Positions 52,722-60,957 of a stretch of 64,000 nucleotides of DNA are shown piece after piece. Position 1 is the first letter of the stretch. Each line of letters opens with the position of its first letter. Location of the stretch: the NCBI GenBank assembly GCA_035689115.1, contig DASSMA010000064.1, positions 186,001-250,000 on the forward strand, given 5' to 3'. Below the pieces are notes generated by a model. The model did no database searches. It worked only from the letters and a program-made list of their open reading frames with translations, and was not told the origin of the DNA. Source of the DNA: JAHFUS01 sp035689115 (GTDB lineage: Bacteria > Actinomycetota > Acidimicrobiia > Acidimicrobiales > GCA-2861595). The position numbers were made by a program, and so were the translations under genes.

Positions 52722-53941
52722 CGCCGGCCTCCGGCCGCCGAGGCGCGCTGGCCGCCGGCGACGGCGGCCGTCCATGCGGCGGCGAACGGCCGGTCGGTCC
52801 CCACCCGCACGATGGTGCGGACGCCGGGGACGGGCGGGGGCTCGGGGACGCCGCCGCCCGGCACCTGGCCCAGCACCGACTGGTCGAGCAGGACGAGGGT
52901 GACGCTGCCGAAGCGGTTCCGGAGCCGGGCCACCTGCTCGAGGTCGGCGCGGGGGGCGGCGGCGGTGGTGACCACCGCCAGCGCCCCGCCGTTGCCCTCC
53001 TTGCGCAGGGACGAGAGGATCGGCGCCAGCGAGGTTCCCCGCTCGGCGCCCACGCCGGCCAGGTGCTCGAGGATGGCCTCCACGTGGCCGTGGCCGGCGG
53101 CGAAGCCGAGGTCGACGCCGTCGGTGCCCACCAGCCGCACCAGGGAACGGTGCCGCCAGCAGGCGTTCACGATGCTGGCCGCGGCGCTGACGGCCAGTTC
53201 GAACGAGCGCGAGCTGTGCACCTCCCGCCGCAGATCGACCAGGACGGTGGCCCGGCCCTGCCAGGGCATCTCGTCCTGGCGGATCATCAGCTCCCCGAGG
53301 CGGGCGGTGGCCTTCCAGTGGACCCGTCGCAGGTCGTCGCCCAGCTCGTACTCCCGGAGGGCGTAGAAGTCCTCGCCGGCGCTGGCCAGGGCGGTGGGGT
53401 GGTCGGCGCCGGCGTGCGGGTCGTTGCCGCGCGTGAGGGGCAGCGGCGGGATGTCGTCGATCCGTGGGTAGACGGTGAGCCGGGTGACGGGCGCCGCCAC
53501 CGAGCCGACGGCGGCCAGGCCGAAGGGGTCCTCCAGGCGCAGCTCCAGGGGGCCCAGCTCGAAGACGCCCCGCCGGTCGGTGGGGAGGCGGTAGGCGGCC
53601 CGGGCCGACTCGCCGGCGGCCAGCGGCGCCACCAGGAACCGGGCCCACCTCCGGCCGCCCTCGAAGGGGTCGCGGGCGGACAGGACGGGGGAGCGGCGCC
53701 GGCCGTCGTTGCGGGCGGTGAGCTCGACCCGGCTGGCGCCGCCGGCGTGCACGCGGGCCGGGCGGAGCTCCCGGGTGGCGACCAGGTCGAAGCGGGTGAG
53801 CCGGACGAAGGCCACCGCGGCCGCGAGCAGGGCGAGGCCGGCCCCCGCCAGCATGAACAGCTCGACGAGGCCGAGGACCCGGCCGGTGGTGGCGAGCAGC
53901 ACCGTGCCGAGGCCGACCATCCAGCCCCGACGCGTGAGCAT
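52718..53941 (-). CDS. DUF58 (von Willebrand A-like) membrane protein
   Basis: A 407-residue protein with two N-terminal helices (about 5-22 and 26-46), a beta-rich region and a DUF58 domain with YELGDDLRRVHWKATAR, followed by a vWA-like fold (ATVLVDLRREVHSS). DUF58 proteins partner with MoxR ATPases. Its stop overlaps the transglutaminase start by 4 bp. Confidence 0.88.
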   Translation of the reverse strand: MLTRRGWMVGLGTVLLATTGRVLGLVELFMLAGAGLALLAAAVAFVRLTRFDLVATRELRPARVHAGGASRVELTARNDGRRRSPVLSARDPFEGGRRWARFLVAPLAAGESARAAYRLPTDRRGVFELGPLELRLEDPFGLAAVGSVAAPVTRLTVYPRIDDIPPLPLTRGNDPHAGADHPTALASAGEDFYALREYELGDDLRRVHWKATARLGELMIRQDEMPWQGRATVLVDLRREVHSSRSFELAVSAAASIVNACWRHRSLVRLVGTDGVDLGFAAGHGHVEAILEHLAGVGAERGTSLAPILSSLRKEGNGGALAVVTTAAAPRADLEQVARLRNRFGSVTLVLLDQSVLGQVPGGGVPEPPPVPGVRTIVRVGTDRPFAAAWTAAVAGGQRASAAGGRR

Positions 53942-54078
53942 CGACCTAGCTGGCCGCCAGCCGCCATGGATGGCGGCTCCCTGGGGCGGCGACGGGCCGG
54001 CGGGCGTCGCCGTCGCGCCCGCCAGGGCGCCGGCGACAGTGAGCGCAGCGCCAGGATGGCGCGGAGCGAACCATCAAC
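53942..54078. other. Spacer in the moxR operon with small inverted repeats
   Basis: This 137-base gap between moxR and the DUF58 gene holds GCGCCA-GGA-TGGCGC (54048-54062) and a block reading AGTGAGCG then, 18 bases later, GAGCGAACCA. The same outer words recur between ftsL and ftsI (62920-62951). No reading frame or clear promoter. Confidence 0.5.
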
Positions 54079-55053
54079 TCACCCCCGACCAGCGGGAACC
54101 GCCACTGTGCCGAGGACCTGGGCCAGCACGTCGGCGGACGACACGCCGGCGATCGACGCCTCGGGGGTGGGCACCAGGCGGTGCTCGAGCACGGGGCCGG
54201 CGAGGGCCTTCACGTCGTCGGGCACCACGTACTCCCGCCCGAGGGAGGCGGCCCGGGCCCGGGCCGCGCCCTGGAGGGCGAGCGTGGCCCGGGGGGAGAT
54301 GCCGAGCGAGAGGCTCGGATGGCGCCTGGTGGCTTCGGCCAGGTCGACCAGGTAGCCCTTGAGGGCGGGCGACACGTGGACCGCCGCCGCCCCCCGGATC
54401 ATGGCCTCGACCCGCTCGGCGGTCGTGACCGGCTCCAGTTCCTCGATCGACACCGCCCCCGGGCCCCCGTGGCGCTCGAGCATCTCGATCTCGGCCGCCC
54501 GGTCGGGGTAGCCCATCGGGATGCGCATGAGGAAGCGGTCGAGCTGGCTCTCGGGCAGTGGGTACGTGCCCTCGTGCTCGATGGGGTTCTGGGTGGCGAT
54601 CACCATGAACGGGGCGGGCAGGGCGTAGGTGGTGGTGTCGACCGTGACCTGCCGCTCCTGCATGGCCTGGAGCAGGGCGGACTGGGTCTTGGGCGACGCC
54701 CGGTTGATCTCGTCGCCCAGCACGATGTTGGCGAACACGCCGCCGGGGCGGAACTCGAAGGTGCCGGTGGCCCGGCTGTAGACGGTGACGCCGGTGACGT
54801 CGGACGGCAGCAGGTCGGGGGTGAACTGGATCCGCTGCCACGAGCACCCGAGGGTGGCGGCCAGGGCCTTGGCCAGGCTGGTCTTCCCGACGCCGGGGAC
54901 GTCCTCGATGAGGAGGTGGCCCTCGGCCAGCAGGCAGCACACGGCCAGACGCACGGCCCCTGCCTTCCCCTGGATCATCCGCTCGACGTTGTCGACGATC
55001 GCCGAGAAGTTGTCGGCGAAGGTGGACGTGCCTGCGGCCGCTCGCTGTCTCAC
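54079..55053 (-). CDS. MoxR-family AAA+ ATPase
   Basis: A 324-residue ATPase and likely chaperone. Walker A is GVGKTS within LIEDVPGVGKTSLAKAL; Walker B is LGDEINRA; sensor regions ATQNPIEHEGTYPLPESQLDRF are typical of MoxR. First gene of the moxR-DUF58-transglutaminase run. GTG 55053 is chosen since the upstream frame shows no family sequence; GGAGA lies 12 bases before. Divergent from the ROK gene. Confidence 0.92.
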   Translation of the reverse strand: MRQRAAAGTSTFADNFSAIVDNVERMIQGKAGAVRLAVCCLLAEGHLLIEDVPGVGKTSLAKALAATLGCSWQRIQFTPDLLPSDVTGVTVYSRATGTFEFRPGGVFANIVLGDEINRASPKTQSALLQAMQERQVTVDTTTYALPAPFMVIATQNPIEHEGTYPLPESQLDRFLMRIPMGYPDRAAEIEMLERHGGPGAVSIEELEPVTTAERVEAMIRGAAAVHVSPALKGYLVDLAEATRRHPSLSLGISPRATLALQGAARARAASLGREYVVPDDVKALAGPVLEHRLVPTPEASIAGVSSADVLAQVLGTVAVPAGRG

Positions 55054-55135
55054 CCGCGCCCGCTCTCCGTGTGCCCTCTCCCAAGCAACCCTACCGCCCA
55101 CCCCCGCGTCGGGCGGCCGCGGGTACCGTCCCGCC

Positions 55136-56005
55136 GTGGCCCCCGCTCGCGCCCTCGCCGTCGACGTGGGCGGCACCAAGCTGGCGGCCGGTGTGGTCGA
55201 CGGCGCCGGCGCGGTGGTCCGGTCGGCCCGGGCGCCGACGCCGTCGGGCGACGCCGAGGCGCTCTGGGCGGCGGTGGCCGGGCTGGTGGAGGAGGTGGCG
55301 GCGGGCGACGAGGTCGTGTGCGGCGTGGGGTGCGGCGGCCCGATGGCGCCGGGCGGTGACCTCGTGTCGCCCCTCAACATCCCGGCGTGGCGGGACTTCC
55401 CGCTCCGGGCCCGGCTGGCCGCCCTCACCGGCCTGCCCGTCCACGTGGACAACGACGCCAAGGCGCTGGCCCTGGGCGAGGGATGGCGGGGGGCGGCGGC
55501 CGGCGAACGGAACTTCCTGGCCATGGTGGTGTCCACCGGCGTGGGCGGCGGCATCGTGCTCGACGGCCGCCTCCTCGACGGCGCCGGGGGCAACGCCGGC
55601 CACATCGGCCACGTGATCGTGGTGCCCGGCGGCCGGCGCTGCGGCTGCGGCGCCCTCGGCTGCCTGGAGGCGGAGGCGTCCGGCCTGGCCATCCGCGACG
55701 CCACGGGGCGGCCGGCGGAGGAGGCCTTGCCCGAGGTGGTCGAGCGCACCGGGACCCTTGTCGGGCGGGCGGTGGCGTCGGTTTCCAATCTGCTCGACCT
55801 GGGCCTCACGGTCGTGGCCGGCTCGGTGGCCCTCGGGTTCGGCGCGCCGTTCTTCGCCGCCGCCCAGGCCGAACTGGACCGGTCCTGCCGGCTGTCGTTC
55901 TCGGCCGGCGCCCGCATCGTCCCCGCCGGCCTGGGCGCCGGCGGCCCCCTGGTCGGGGCGGCCGCCGTCGGGTGGCGGAACCACGGCGCAAAGGTGCTCG
56001 CGTGA
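55136..56005 (+). CDS. ROK-family sugar kinase
   Basis: A 289-residue ROK protein, probably glucokinase-like. It has VDVGGTKLAAGVVDG for phosphate binding, VDNDAKALALGE, STGVGGGIVLDG and the zinc motif GHIGH...CGCGALGCLEAEASG. No DNA-binding domain, so it is a kinase not a repressor. The GTG follows TACCGT by six bases. It overlaps the next small gene by 4 bp. Confidence 0.9.
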   Translation: MAPARALAVDVGGTKLAAGVVDGAGAVVRSARAPTPSGDAEALWAAVAGLVEEVAAGDEVVCGVGCGGPMAPGGDLVSPLNIPAWRDFPLRARLAALTGLPVHVDNDAKALALGEGWRGAAAGERNFLAMVVSTGVGGGIVLDGRLLDGAGGNAGHIGHVIVVPGGRRCGCGALGCLEAEASGLAIRDATGRPAEEALPEVVERTGTLVGRAVASVSNLLDLGLTVVAGSVALGFGAPFFAAAQAELDRSCRLSFSAGARIVPAGLGAGGPLVGAAAVGWRNHGAKVLA

Positions 56006-56253
56006 GGGGGTGGGCCGGGGCGGTGACGGCCGTGGTCGCCCGCCCCCGGCTGTGGCCCACCGCCGCCCGCCAGGTCCTCCTCCTGGCCCCGCCGGGGTGG
56101 TGGCGCCGGCGCCCGTTCCTGCCGGTCCCCGACCCCGACTACCTGGCCTTTCGCCTGGAGACGATGTACGGCGGCCGGGCGCCACAGCCGGCGGCCGGCG
56201 ACGTCGTCGGCTACCTCGAGTGGTGTCGGAAACAGCGCTCGGTGCTGCGGTAG
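56002..56253 (+). CDS. Small basic protein coupled to ROK kinase
   Basis: An 83-residue Arg/Trp/Pro-rich protein (ARPRLWPTAARQVLLLAPPGWWRRRPFLPVPDPDYLAFRLE). It contains a WW pair and a short hydrophobic stretch that might lie on the membrane surface. It starts at a GTGA overlap with the ROK stop, so it is translated with it. I know of no assigned function. Confidence 0.7.
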   Translation: MRGWAGAVTAVVARPRLWPTAARQVLLLAPPGWWRRRPFLPVPDPDYLAFRLETMYGGRAPQPAAGDVVGYLEWCRKQRSVLR

Positions 56254-56304
56254 CCTGCGGAAATGCGAGTGCCACCAGCGGCGGCCTCCCGGTAGGTTCG
56301 GGAG

Positions 56305-56808
56305 GTGTCCAGGGCGCTCATCCTCAATGCCACGTATGAGCCGCTCTGCGTCGTGGCCACCCGCCGGGCGCTCGTGCTGATCCTGTCGGGAAAGGCGGAG
56401 TTGGTCTCCGCCACCGGCGCCCTGTTCCACTCCGAGCGGTCTTCCTTCGAGGAGCCCTCGGTGGTGAAGCTGGCGTACTACGTGAAGGTGCCGTTCCAGG
56501 CCCGTATCGGGCTCAACCGCCGGGCGGTGTTCGCCCGCGACGACCACCGCTGCCAGTACTGCGGCGCGGCGGCCGAGAACATCGACCACGTGGTCCCCCG
56601 GAGCCGGGGCGGCACCCACACGTGGGACAACGTGGTCGCCTCCTGCCGGCCCTGCAACATGCGCAAGGAGGACCGCCTCCTCACCGAGACCACCCTCATC
56701 CTCCGGCGCCAGCCTGCCGCGCCCCGGCCCGGCACCTGGGTGCTCGTCGCCACCGGCACCGTGCGGCCCGACTGGGAGCCCTACCTGGGCGGGGCGCTGT
56801 CGGCCTGA
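56305..56808 (+). CDS. HNH endonuclease-domain protein
   Basis: A 167-residue protein with N-terminal SRALILNATYEPLCVV and a C-terminal HNH domain: CQYCG, IDHVVPRSRGG, NVVASCRPCNMRK. The two CxxC pairs bind structural zinc. This family is common and chromosomal in actinobacteria; its nuclease role is not known and it is not obviously mobile. GTG follows TAGGTT by six bases. It overlaps the next gene through CTGA. Confidence 0.88.
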   Translation: MSRALILNATYEPLCVVATRRALVLILSGKAELVSATGALFHSERSSFEEPSVVKLAYYVKVPFQARIGLNRRAVFARDDHRCQYCGAAAENIDHVVPRSRGGTHTWDNVVASCRPCNMRKEDRLLTETTLILRRQPAAPRPGTWVLVATGTVRPDWEPYLGGALSA

Positions 56809-57446
56809 CCTGGTCCGTCACCCGGCTGTCGGGCACCGCCGCCGACCTCCACGGGCGGCCCGTCGGGTGGGGGAGGCGGGCGGTCACGTGGTGCGAGGTC
56901 ACCCGGCCGGCGGTGGTGCTGGGGTCCACCCAGCCCGACGTGCCGGCCGGCGCCCTGGAGGTGGCCCGCCGGCGCAGCGGGGGAGGGGCGGTGCTCGTGG
57001 AGCCCGGTCGGGTCGTGTGGGCAGACCTGGTGGTGCCGGCCGGGGACCCGCTCTGGCAGGCCGACGTGGGGCGGGCGGCGTGGTGGGTGGGCGAGGCGTG
57101 GGCCGCCGCCCTGACCGCCCTCGGGATCTCGGGAGCCGACGTCCACCGGGGCGGCCTGGTGCGCACCACCTGGTCGCCGTGGGTGTGCTTCGCCGGCCTG
57201 GGCCCGGGCGAGGTCACCGTCACCGGCCGCAAGGTGGTGGGGGTGTCGCAGCGCCGCACCCGGGACGGGGCGCTGTTCCAGTGCGCCGTGCCGCTGGCGT
57301 GGGACCCGGCGCCGCTGCTCGACGCCCTCCCCATCGACGCCGGAGGCCGCCGGGCCGCCGCCGCCGCCCTCGTCGGCGCCGTGCTGGCCGTCGCCCGGCC
57401 GGCCGCCGATGTCGAGGACGCCTTCGTGGCCGCGCTCCCGGCCTGA
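56805..57446 (+). CDS. Lipoate-protein ligase A-like protein
   Basis: A 213-residue BPL/LplA/LipB-fold protein. It has PAVVLGSTQ, the RRRSGGGAVLVEPG loop and the catalytic Lys in VTGRKVVGVSQRR. Members ligate lipoate or transfer octanoate to E2/GcvH proteins. The only start keeping the conserved N-terminus is CTG 56805, inside the HNH stop (CTGA). The next GTG would remove about 35 conserved residues. No lipA is near, so the exact activity is open. Confidence 0.82.
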   Translation: MTWSVTRLSGTAADLHGRPVGWGRRAVTWCEVTRPAVVLGSTQPDVPAGALEVARRRSGGGAVLVEPGRVVWADLVVPAGDPLWQADVGRAAWWVGEAWAAALTALGISGADVHRGGLVRTTWSPWVCFAGLGPGEVTVTGRKVVGVSQRRTRDGALFQCAVPLAWDPAPLLDALPIDAGGRRAAAAALVGAVLAVARPAADVEDAFVAALPA

Positions 57447-57484
57447 CGGCGCCGGCTGGTCCTCCCGGCCAAGACGAACCGCTG

Positions 57485-57537
57485 GATGTGGACGGTTTCC
57501 GTTCAGTTCCGGCTCAGGTTCCGGCGTCCCGGCGAAA
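57485..57537 (+). repeat. Dispersed motif, copy B
   Basis: Carries the same words as copy A at 40559-40612 (GATGTG, TTTCCGTTCA, CTCAGGT, CGGCGAA) with two bases fewer in the last spacer. It ends just before the padR promoter, so here it could be an operator or an alternative promoter. Confidence 0.5.
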
Positions 57538-57543
57538 TGCCGT

Positions 57544-57571
57544 TTGACACCGGCGCAGGTACGGCTACAGT
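57544..57571 (+). promoter_or_regulatory. Sigma-70-type promoter of the padR gene
   Basis: TTGACA (57544-57549) and TACAGT (57566-57571) are spaced by 16 bases, 63 bases before the padR ATG. A short dyad GTGAA-AGAA-TTCAC just downstream could be an operator. Confidence 0.65.
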
Positions 57572-57633
57572 TGCCTCAGGCCATCGTGAAAGAATTCACA
57601 AAGTCGGCCACCCAACTTCCGAGGGAGCCCCCG

Positions 57634-58017
57634 ATGAGCGTCCGAGCCGTGCCGCCCGCCGCCGTTGCCCTGCCGGGCAACTACCTCCACGCGTGCCTGC
57701 TGCTCCTGCTGTCCGAGTCGCCGGACCACGGGTACGACCTGGCCGAGCGCCTGGCCGGCCTGGGTCTCACCGAGGTCGACACCGGCACCGTGTACCGCGC
57801 CCTCCGCAGGCTGCGCGAGGAGGGGCTGGTCGAGTCGGAGTGGGAGGAGTCGGCGGCCGGGCCGGCGCGGCGCCGCTACTGGGTCACCGCCGCCGGCGAC
57901 GGTGCCCTCGAGGCCAGCAGCACCGCGGTGGCGGCCACGTCCCTGGCCCTGCGTTCGTTCCTGGAGCGCAAGCGCCGCCTCGGCGTACCTGCGGTCCCTG
58001 TCGCGGCGAACGGCTAG
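57634..58017 (+). CDS. PadR-family transcriptional regulator
   Basis: A 127-residue winged-helix regulator: ALPGNYLHACLLLLLSESPDHGYDL, then TGTVYRALRRLREEGLVESEW and RRRYWVTAAG. It has the PadR core with a short C-terminal helix. The ATG is preceded by GAGGGAG. The gene overlaps the ArsR-rhodanese stop by 4 bp tail to tail. Ligand and targets unknown. Confidence 0.9.
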   Translation: MSVRAVPPAAVALPGNYLHACLLLLLSESPDHGYDLAERLAGLGLTEVDTGTVYRALRRLREEGLVESEWEESAAGPARRRYWVTAAGDGALEASSTAVAATSLALRSFLERKRRLGVPAVPVAANG

Positions 58018-58697
58018 CCCGCCACGTCCACCGGGAACCCCGCCAGGCGCCACTCGGGCATCCCGTCCTCGAGGCGCCGGGCCCGGAAGCCGGCCTGGCG
58101 CAGGCGATCCACGGCCTCGGGGGCGAGCACGCAGTACGGGCCCCGGCAGTACGCCACGACCTGCCGGCGCTTCGGCAGGCGGGCGGCCACGGCGTCCAGC
58201 TCGTCGAGGGGGGCGGAGAGGGCGCCGGGGATGTGCCCGGCGGCGTACTCCTCGGGGGGCCGGACATCCAGCACGACGACGTCGCCGTGGCGGAGCCGCT
58301 CGGCCAGCTCGGCCCGGGTGACGGGCTCGAGGGCGTCGCGGGCCTCGAAGTAGTCGCGCACCACCCGGTCGACCTCGGCCAGGCGGGACCGGGCGACCGT
58401 GCGAAGGGCGGCGAGGAAGGCGGCCACGTCGTCGCCCGCCAGCCGGTAGAGGACCCGGGTGCCGTCCTTGCGGCTCTCCACCAGGCGGGCCCGGCGCAGC
58501 ACCTGGAGCTGGGCCGAGGTGTTGGTGACGCCCATGCCCGTGGCGACGGCGACGGCGTCGACGCTGCGCTCGCCCTGGGCCAGCAGCTCCAGCACCTCGA
58601 TGCGGCCGGGATGGGCGACCGCCTTGGCCAGGCGCGCGAACTGCTCGTACAGCGCGTCCTTGGCCTGGCGGCCCGTGAGGCTCTGCGATTGTTCCAT
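58014..58697 (-). CDS. ArsR-type regulator fused to a rhodanese domain
   Basis: A 227-residue protein. Residues 1-100 are an ArsR winged helix (HPGRIEVLELLAQGERSV, TNTSAQLQVLRRARLVESRKDG). Residues 115-220 are a rhodanese with active-site Cys in VAYCRGPYC. Such fusions are thought to sense reactive sulfur or thiol stress. An inverted repeat over the start codon suggests self-repression. It is divergent from an MFS exporter that it probably controls. ATG 58697 is preferred to TTG 58712. Confidence 0.9.
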   Translation of the reverse strand: MEQSQSLTGRQAKDALYEQFARLAKAVAHPGRIEVLELLAQGERSVDAVAVATGMGVTNTSAQLQVLRRARLVESRKDGTRVLYRLAGDDVAAFLAALRTVARSRLAEVDRVVRDYFEARDALEPVTRAELAERLRHGDVVVLDVRPPEEYAAGHIPGALSAPLDELDAVAARLPKRRQVVAYCRGPYCVLAPEAVDRLRQAGFRARRLEDGMPEWRLAGFPVDVAG

Positions 58698-58712
58698 AGA
58701 TCTTGAGAACAA
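58689..58712. promoter_or_regulatory. Candidate operator for the ArsR-rhodanese regulator
   Basis: TTGTTC and GAACAA, perfect inverted half-sites 12 bases apart, span the regulator start codon and lie within 20 bases of the divergent MFS start. A TACTCT hexamer (58715-58720) for the MFS gene lies beside it. Confidence 0.5.
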
Positions 58713-58729
58713 CTGTACTCTGGAGAAAC

Positions 58730-60001
58730 GTGATCGAGACGCATGCGGCCCGGCCCGCCCTGGGGCTGCGCGCCAACCTCGGCCAGTTCAGCCTCCTGGT
58801 GGCGGTCAACGCCCTCGTCGGCGGCATGCTCGGCCAGGAGCGCACGGTGGTGCCGCTGCTGGCGGGGCGGGTCTTCGGCGTGCACGCTGTATCCGCCGGC
58901 CTGAGCTTCATCCTCGCCTTCGGCGCCGTGAAGGCGGCGACCAACTTCGTGGCCGGCACCCTGTCCGACCGCGTGGGCCGCAAGCCGGTGCTGGTCGCCG
59001 GCTGGCTGGTGGGCGTGCCTGTACCGCTGCTCCTGCTGTGGGCGCCGGCGTGGGGCTGGATCGTGCTGGCCAACGTGCTCCTCGGCGTGAGCCAGGGCCT
59101 CACGTGGTCGACCACGGTGATCATGAAGATCGACCTGGCCGGCCCCGAGCGCCGGGGTCTGGCCATGGGCCTGAACGAGGCCGCCGGCTACGGCGCGGTG
59201 GCGGTGACGGCCCTCGCCACCGGCTACCTGGCCGCCCGCTACGGGCTGCGGCCGGCGCCGTTCCTGCTGGGCCTGGCGTACGCCGGCCTCGGGCTCGGCC
59301 TGTCGGCCGCCTTCGTGCGCGAGACCCGCACCCACGCCGAGGCCGAGGCCGCCGCCCACGCCGGCCCCCCGCCGCCGGCCGGCTTCTCCACGCGCGACGT
59401 GTTCGTCCTCACCAGCTTCCGGGAGCGGGCGCTGTCGGCCGCCAGCCAGGCCGGCCTGGTGAACAACCTGAACGACGGGCTGGCCTGGGGCGTGCTGCCG
59501 CTGTGGTTCGCCGCCCACGGGCTCTCCGTGGCCCGCATCGGCGTGCTCGCCGCCGTGTACCCGGGCGTGTGGGGGCTCGGCCAGCTGGTGACCGGCGCGG
59601 TGTCGGACCGCGCCGGCCGCAAGTGGCTCATCGCCGCGGGCATGTGGATCCAGGCGGCCGCCCTTTGCCTCTACGCCCTGGGCCGCGGCTTCGGCGACTG
59701 GGCCGGAGCCGCCGCCCTCCTCGGGGTGGGCACCGCCATGGTGTACCCCACGCTGCTGGCCTCGGTGGGCGACGTGGCCCACCCCAGCTGGCGGGCGTCG
59801 GCCGTCGGCGTCTACCGCCTCTGGCGGGACGCCGGCTTCGCTGCCGGCGCCCTCCTGGCCGGCGCGGTCGCCGACGCCTTCGGCCTGCCGGCCGCCATCT
59901 GGGCGGTGGCCGCCCTGACCGCCGCGTCCGGGGCAGTGGTGGCGGTGCGGATGTACGAGACGCGCCGGCCTACGTCGGCCGCCGCCCCGTCCACATCGTG
60001 A
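58730..60001 (+). CDS. Major facilitator superfamily transporter
   Basis: A 423-residue, 12-helix MFS protein. The loop 2-3 signature is GTLSDRVGRKPVLVAG, repeated in the second half as GAVSDRAGRKWLIAAG. GGAG precedes GTG 58730. Control by the adjacent ArsR-rhodanese gene suggests export of a toxic sulfur, metal or thiol compound. Substrate unknown. Its end overlaps the acetyltransferase gene by 32 bp. Confidence 0.9.
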   Translation: MIETHAARPALGLRANLGQFSLLVAVNALVGGMLGQERTVVPLLAGRVFGVHAVSAGLSFILAFGAVKAATNFVAGTLSDRVGRKPVLVAGWLVGVPVPLLLLWAPAWGWIVLANVLLGVSQGLTWSTTVIMKIDLAGPERRGLAMGLNEAAGYGAVAVTALATGYLAARYGLRPAPFLLGLAYAGLGLGLSAAFVRETRTHAEAEAAAHAGPPPPAGFSTRDVFVLTSFRERALSAASQAGLVNNLNDGLAWGVLPLWFAAHGLSVARIGVLAAVYPGVWGLGQLVTGAVSDRAGRKWLIAAGMWIQAAALCLYALGRGFGDWAGAAALLGVGTAMVYPTLLASVGDVAHPSWRASAVGVYRLWRDAGFAAGALLAGAVADAFGLPAAIWAVAALTAASGAVVAVRMYETRRPTSAAAPSTS

Positions 60002-60776
60002 ACCGCAGTAACGAGCGGTAGCCGAGGCGCTGGTAGACGGGCCGGCCGGGGTCGCTGGCCACGAGCATGGCCGGGAGGGCGGGGTCGGCCAGGGTGGCGG
60101 CGGCGGTGACGGCCGCGCCGATGCCCCGCCGCCGGGCGGCATCCAGGGTGGCCACGAACTGCACGTCGACGTGGCGGTCGCAGAGCCGGGCCGACGCGCA
60201 GGCCGCCCGCTCGCCGTCGAGGTAGGCGACCCAGTAGCGCCACCGGGGTGGGGTCACGGCCGGGAGCAGGCAGCCCCGGCGCCAGGGCTGGAGCTCGGCG
60301 ACGGGGAACCCCTCGACCAGCGTCCGCTCCCAGTCGGCGGCACCCGCCTCGTCGGTCACGGACCGGACCTCCACGCCGTCGAGTGGCGGCACGGCCAGGG
60401 GCCCGGGCGGGCGGTACATGAGCGGCGGGTGCCCGACGAGGGTGAAGCCGAGCGGCGAGAGGTCGGGCGTCGGCCAGGCCGAGAAAAGGAGGAATCCGGC
60501 GCCCGGCCGCCGGCCGTAGAAGGCGTCCGCCCGGGCGGCGGCCTTCCGCCAGCCGTCCTCGGACAGCGGCCGCCGGACCGCCGCAAGGTTGCCGAAAGGT
60601 GAGGGCGAGCCGCCGTCGCACAGGGCCACGTCGCCGTCGTCCAGCACCGCCTCGTCCCTTGCCCGGGCCAGCTCGAGGAGGCCGTCGGCAAGGGCCTGGG
60701 CGTAGTCGTTGCAGAGGTTGTCGCCCGCCGGGGCGTGGGCGCCCCAGCCGGTCTCCAGCTCCTCCGTCCCCTCCAC
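59970..60776 (-). CDS. GNAT-family N-acetyltransferase
   Basis: A 268-residue protein with a divergent N-terminal half and a C-terminal GNAT fold (FVATLDAARRRGIGAAVTAAAT, then VYQRLGYRSL). The acetyl-CoA loop is RRRGIG. GGAGG precedes GTG 60776. Substrate unknown. Convergent with the MFS gene. Confidence 0.82.
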   Translation of the reverse strand: MEGTEELETGWGAHAPAGDNLCNDYAQALADGLLELARARDEAVLDDGDVALCDGGSPSPFGNLAAVRRPLSEDGWRKAAARADAFYGRRPGAGFLLFSAWPTPDLSPLGFTLVGHPPLMYRPPGPLAVPPLDGVEVRSVTDEAGAADWERTLVEGFPVAELQPWRRGCLLPAVTPPRWRYWVAYLDGERAACASARLCDRHVDVQFVATLDAARRRGIGAAVTAAATLADPALPAMLVASDPGRPVYQRLGYRSLLRFTMWTGRRPT

Positions 60777-60846
60777 CGCCCTCCAGTGTCGCCGGTCGCC
60801 TGGGCGACGTCGAGGCGCGAAATCGGTCTGGCGAGCTGGTTTTTCA

Positions 60847-60940
60847 TTGACCAGTGGGGTTCGGTGGTCTATTGTGGCTCAAAGTGGTGCGCAGGGGAGG
60901 GGTCCCTGCCGCCCGGGGTGAGCACGGTGGTCGCGGTGGT
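60847..60940 (+). promoter_or_regulatory. mraZ promoter and candidate MraZ boxes
   Basis: TTGACC (60847-60852) and TATTGT (60870-60875) have an ideal 17-base spacing. Downstream, GTGGTG-type words repeat at 60884, 60926 and 60935, the last two nine bases apart. Known MraZ repressors bind direct TGGGN/GTGG-type repeats before their own gene, so self-control is likely. Confidence 0.65.
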
Positions 60941-60957
60941 GAGGAGCACGTCCATTC

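Noticed and set aside
56305..56808. HNH protein as part of a mobile element or restriction system
   Set aside because: No methyltransferase, phage or transposon genes nearby. The gene has a leaderless promoter and an operon overlap like its housekeeping neighbours.
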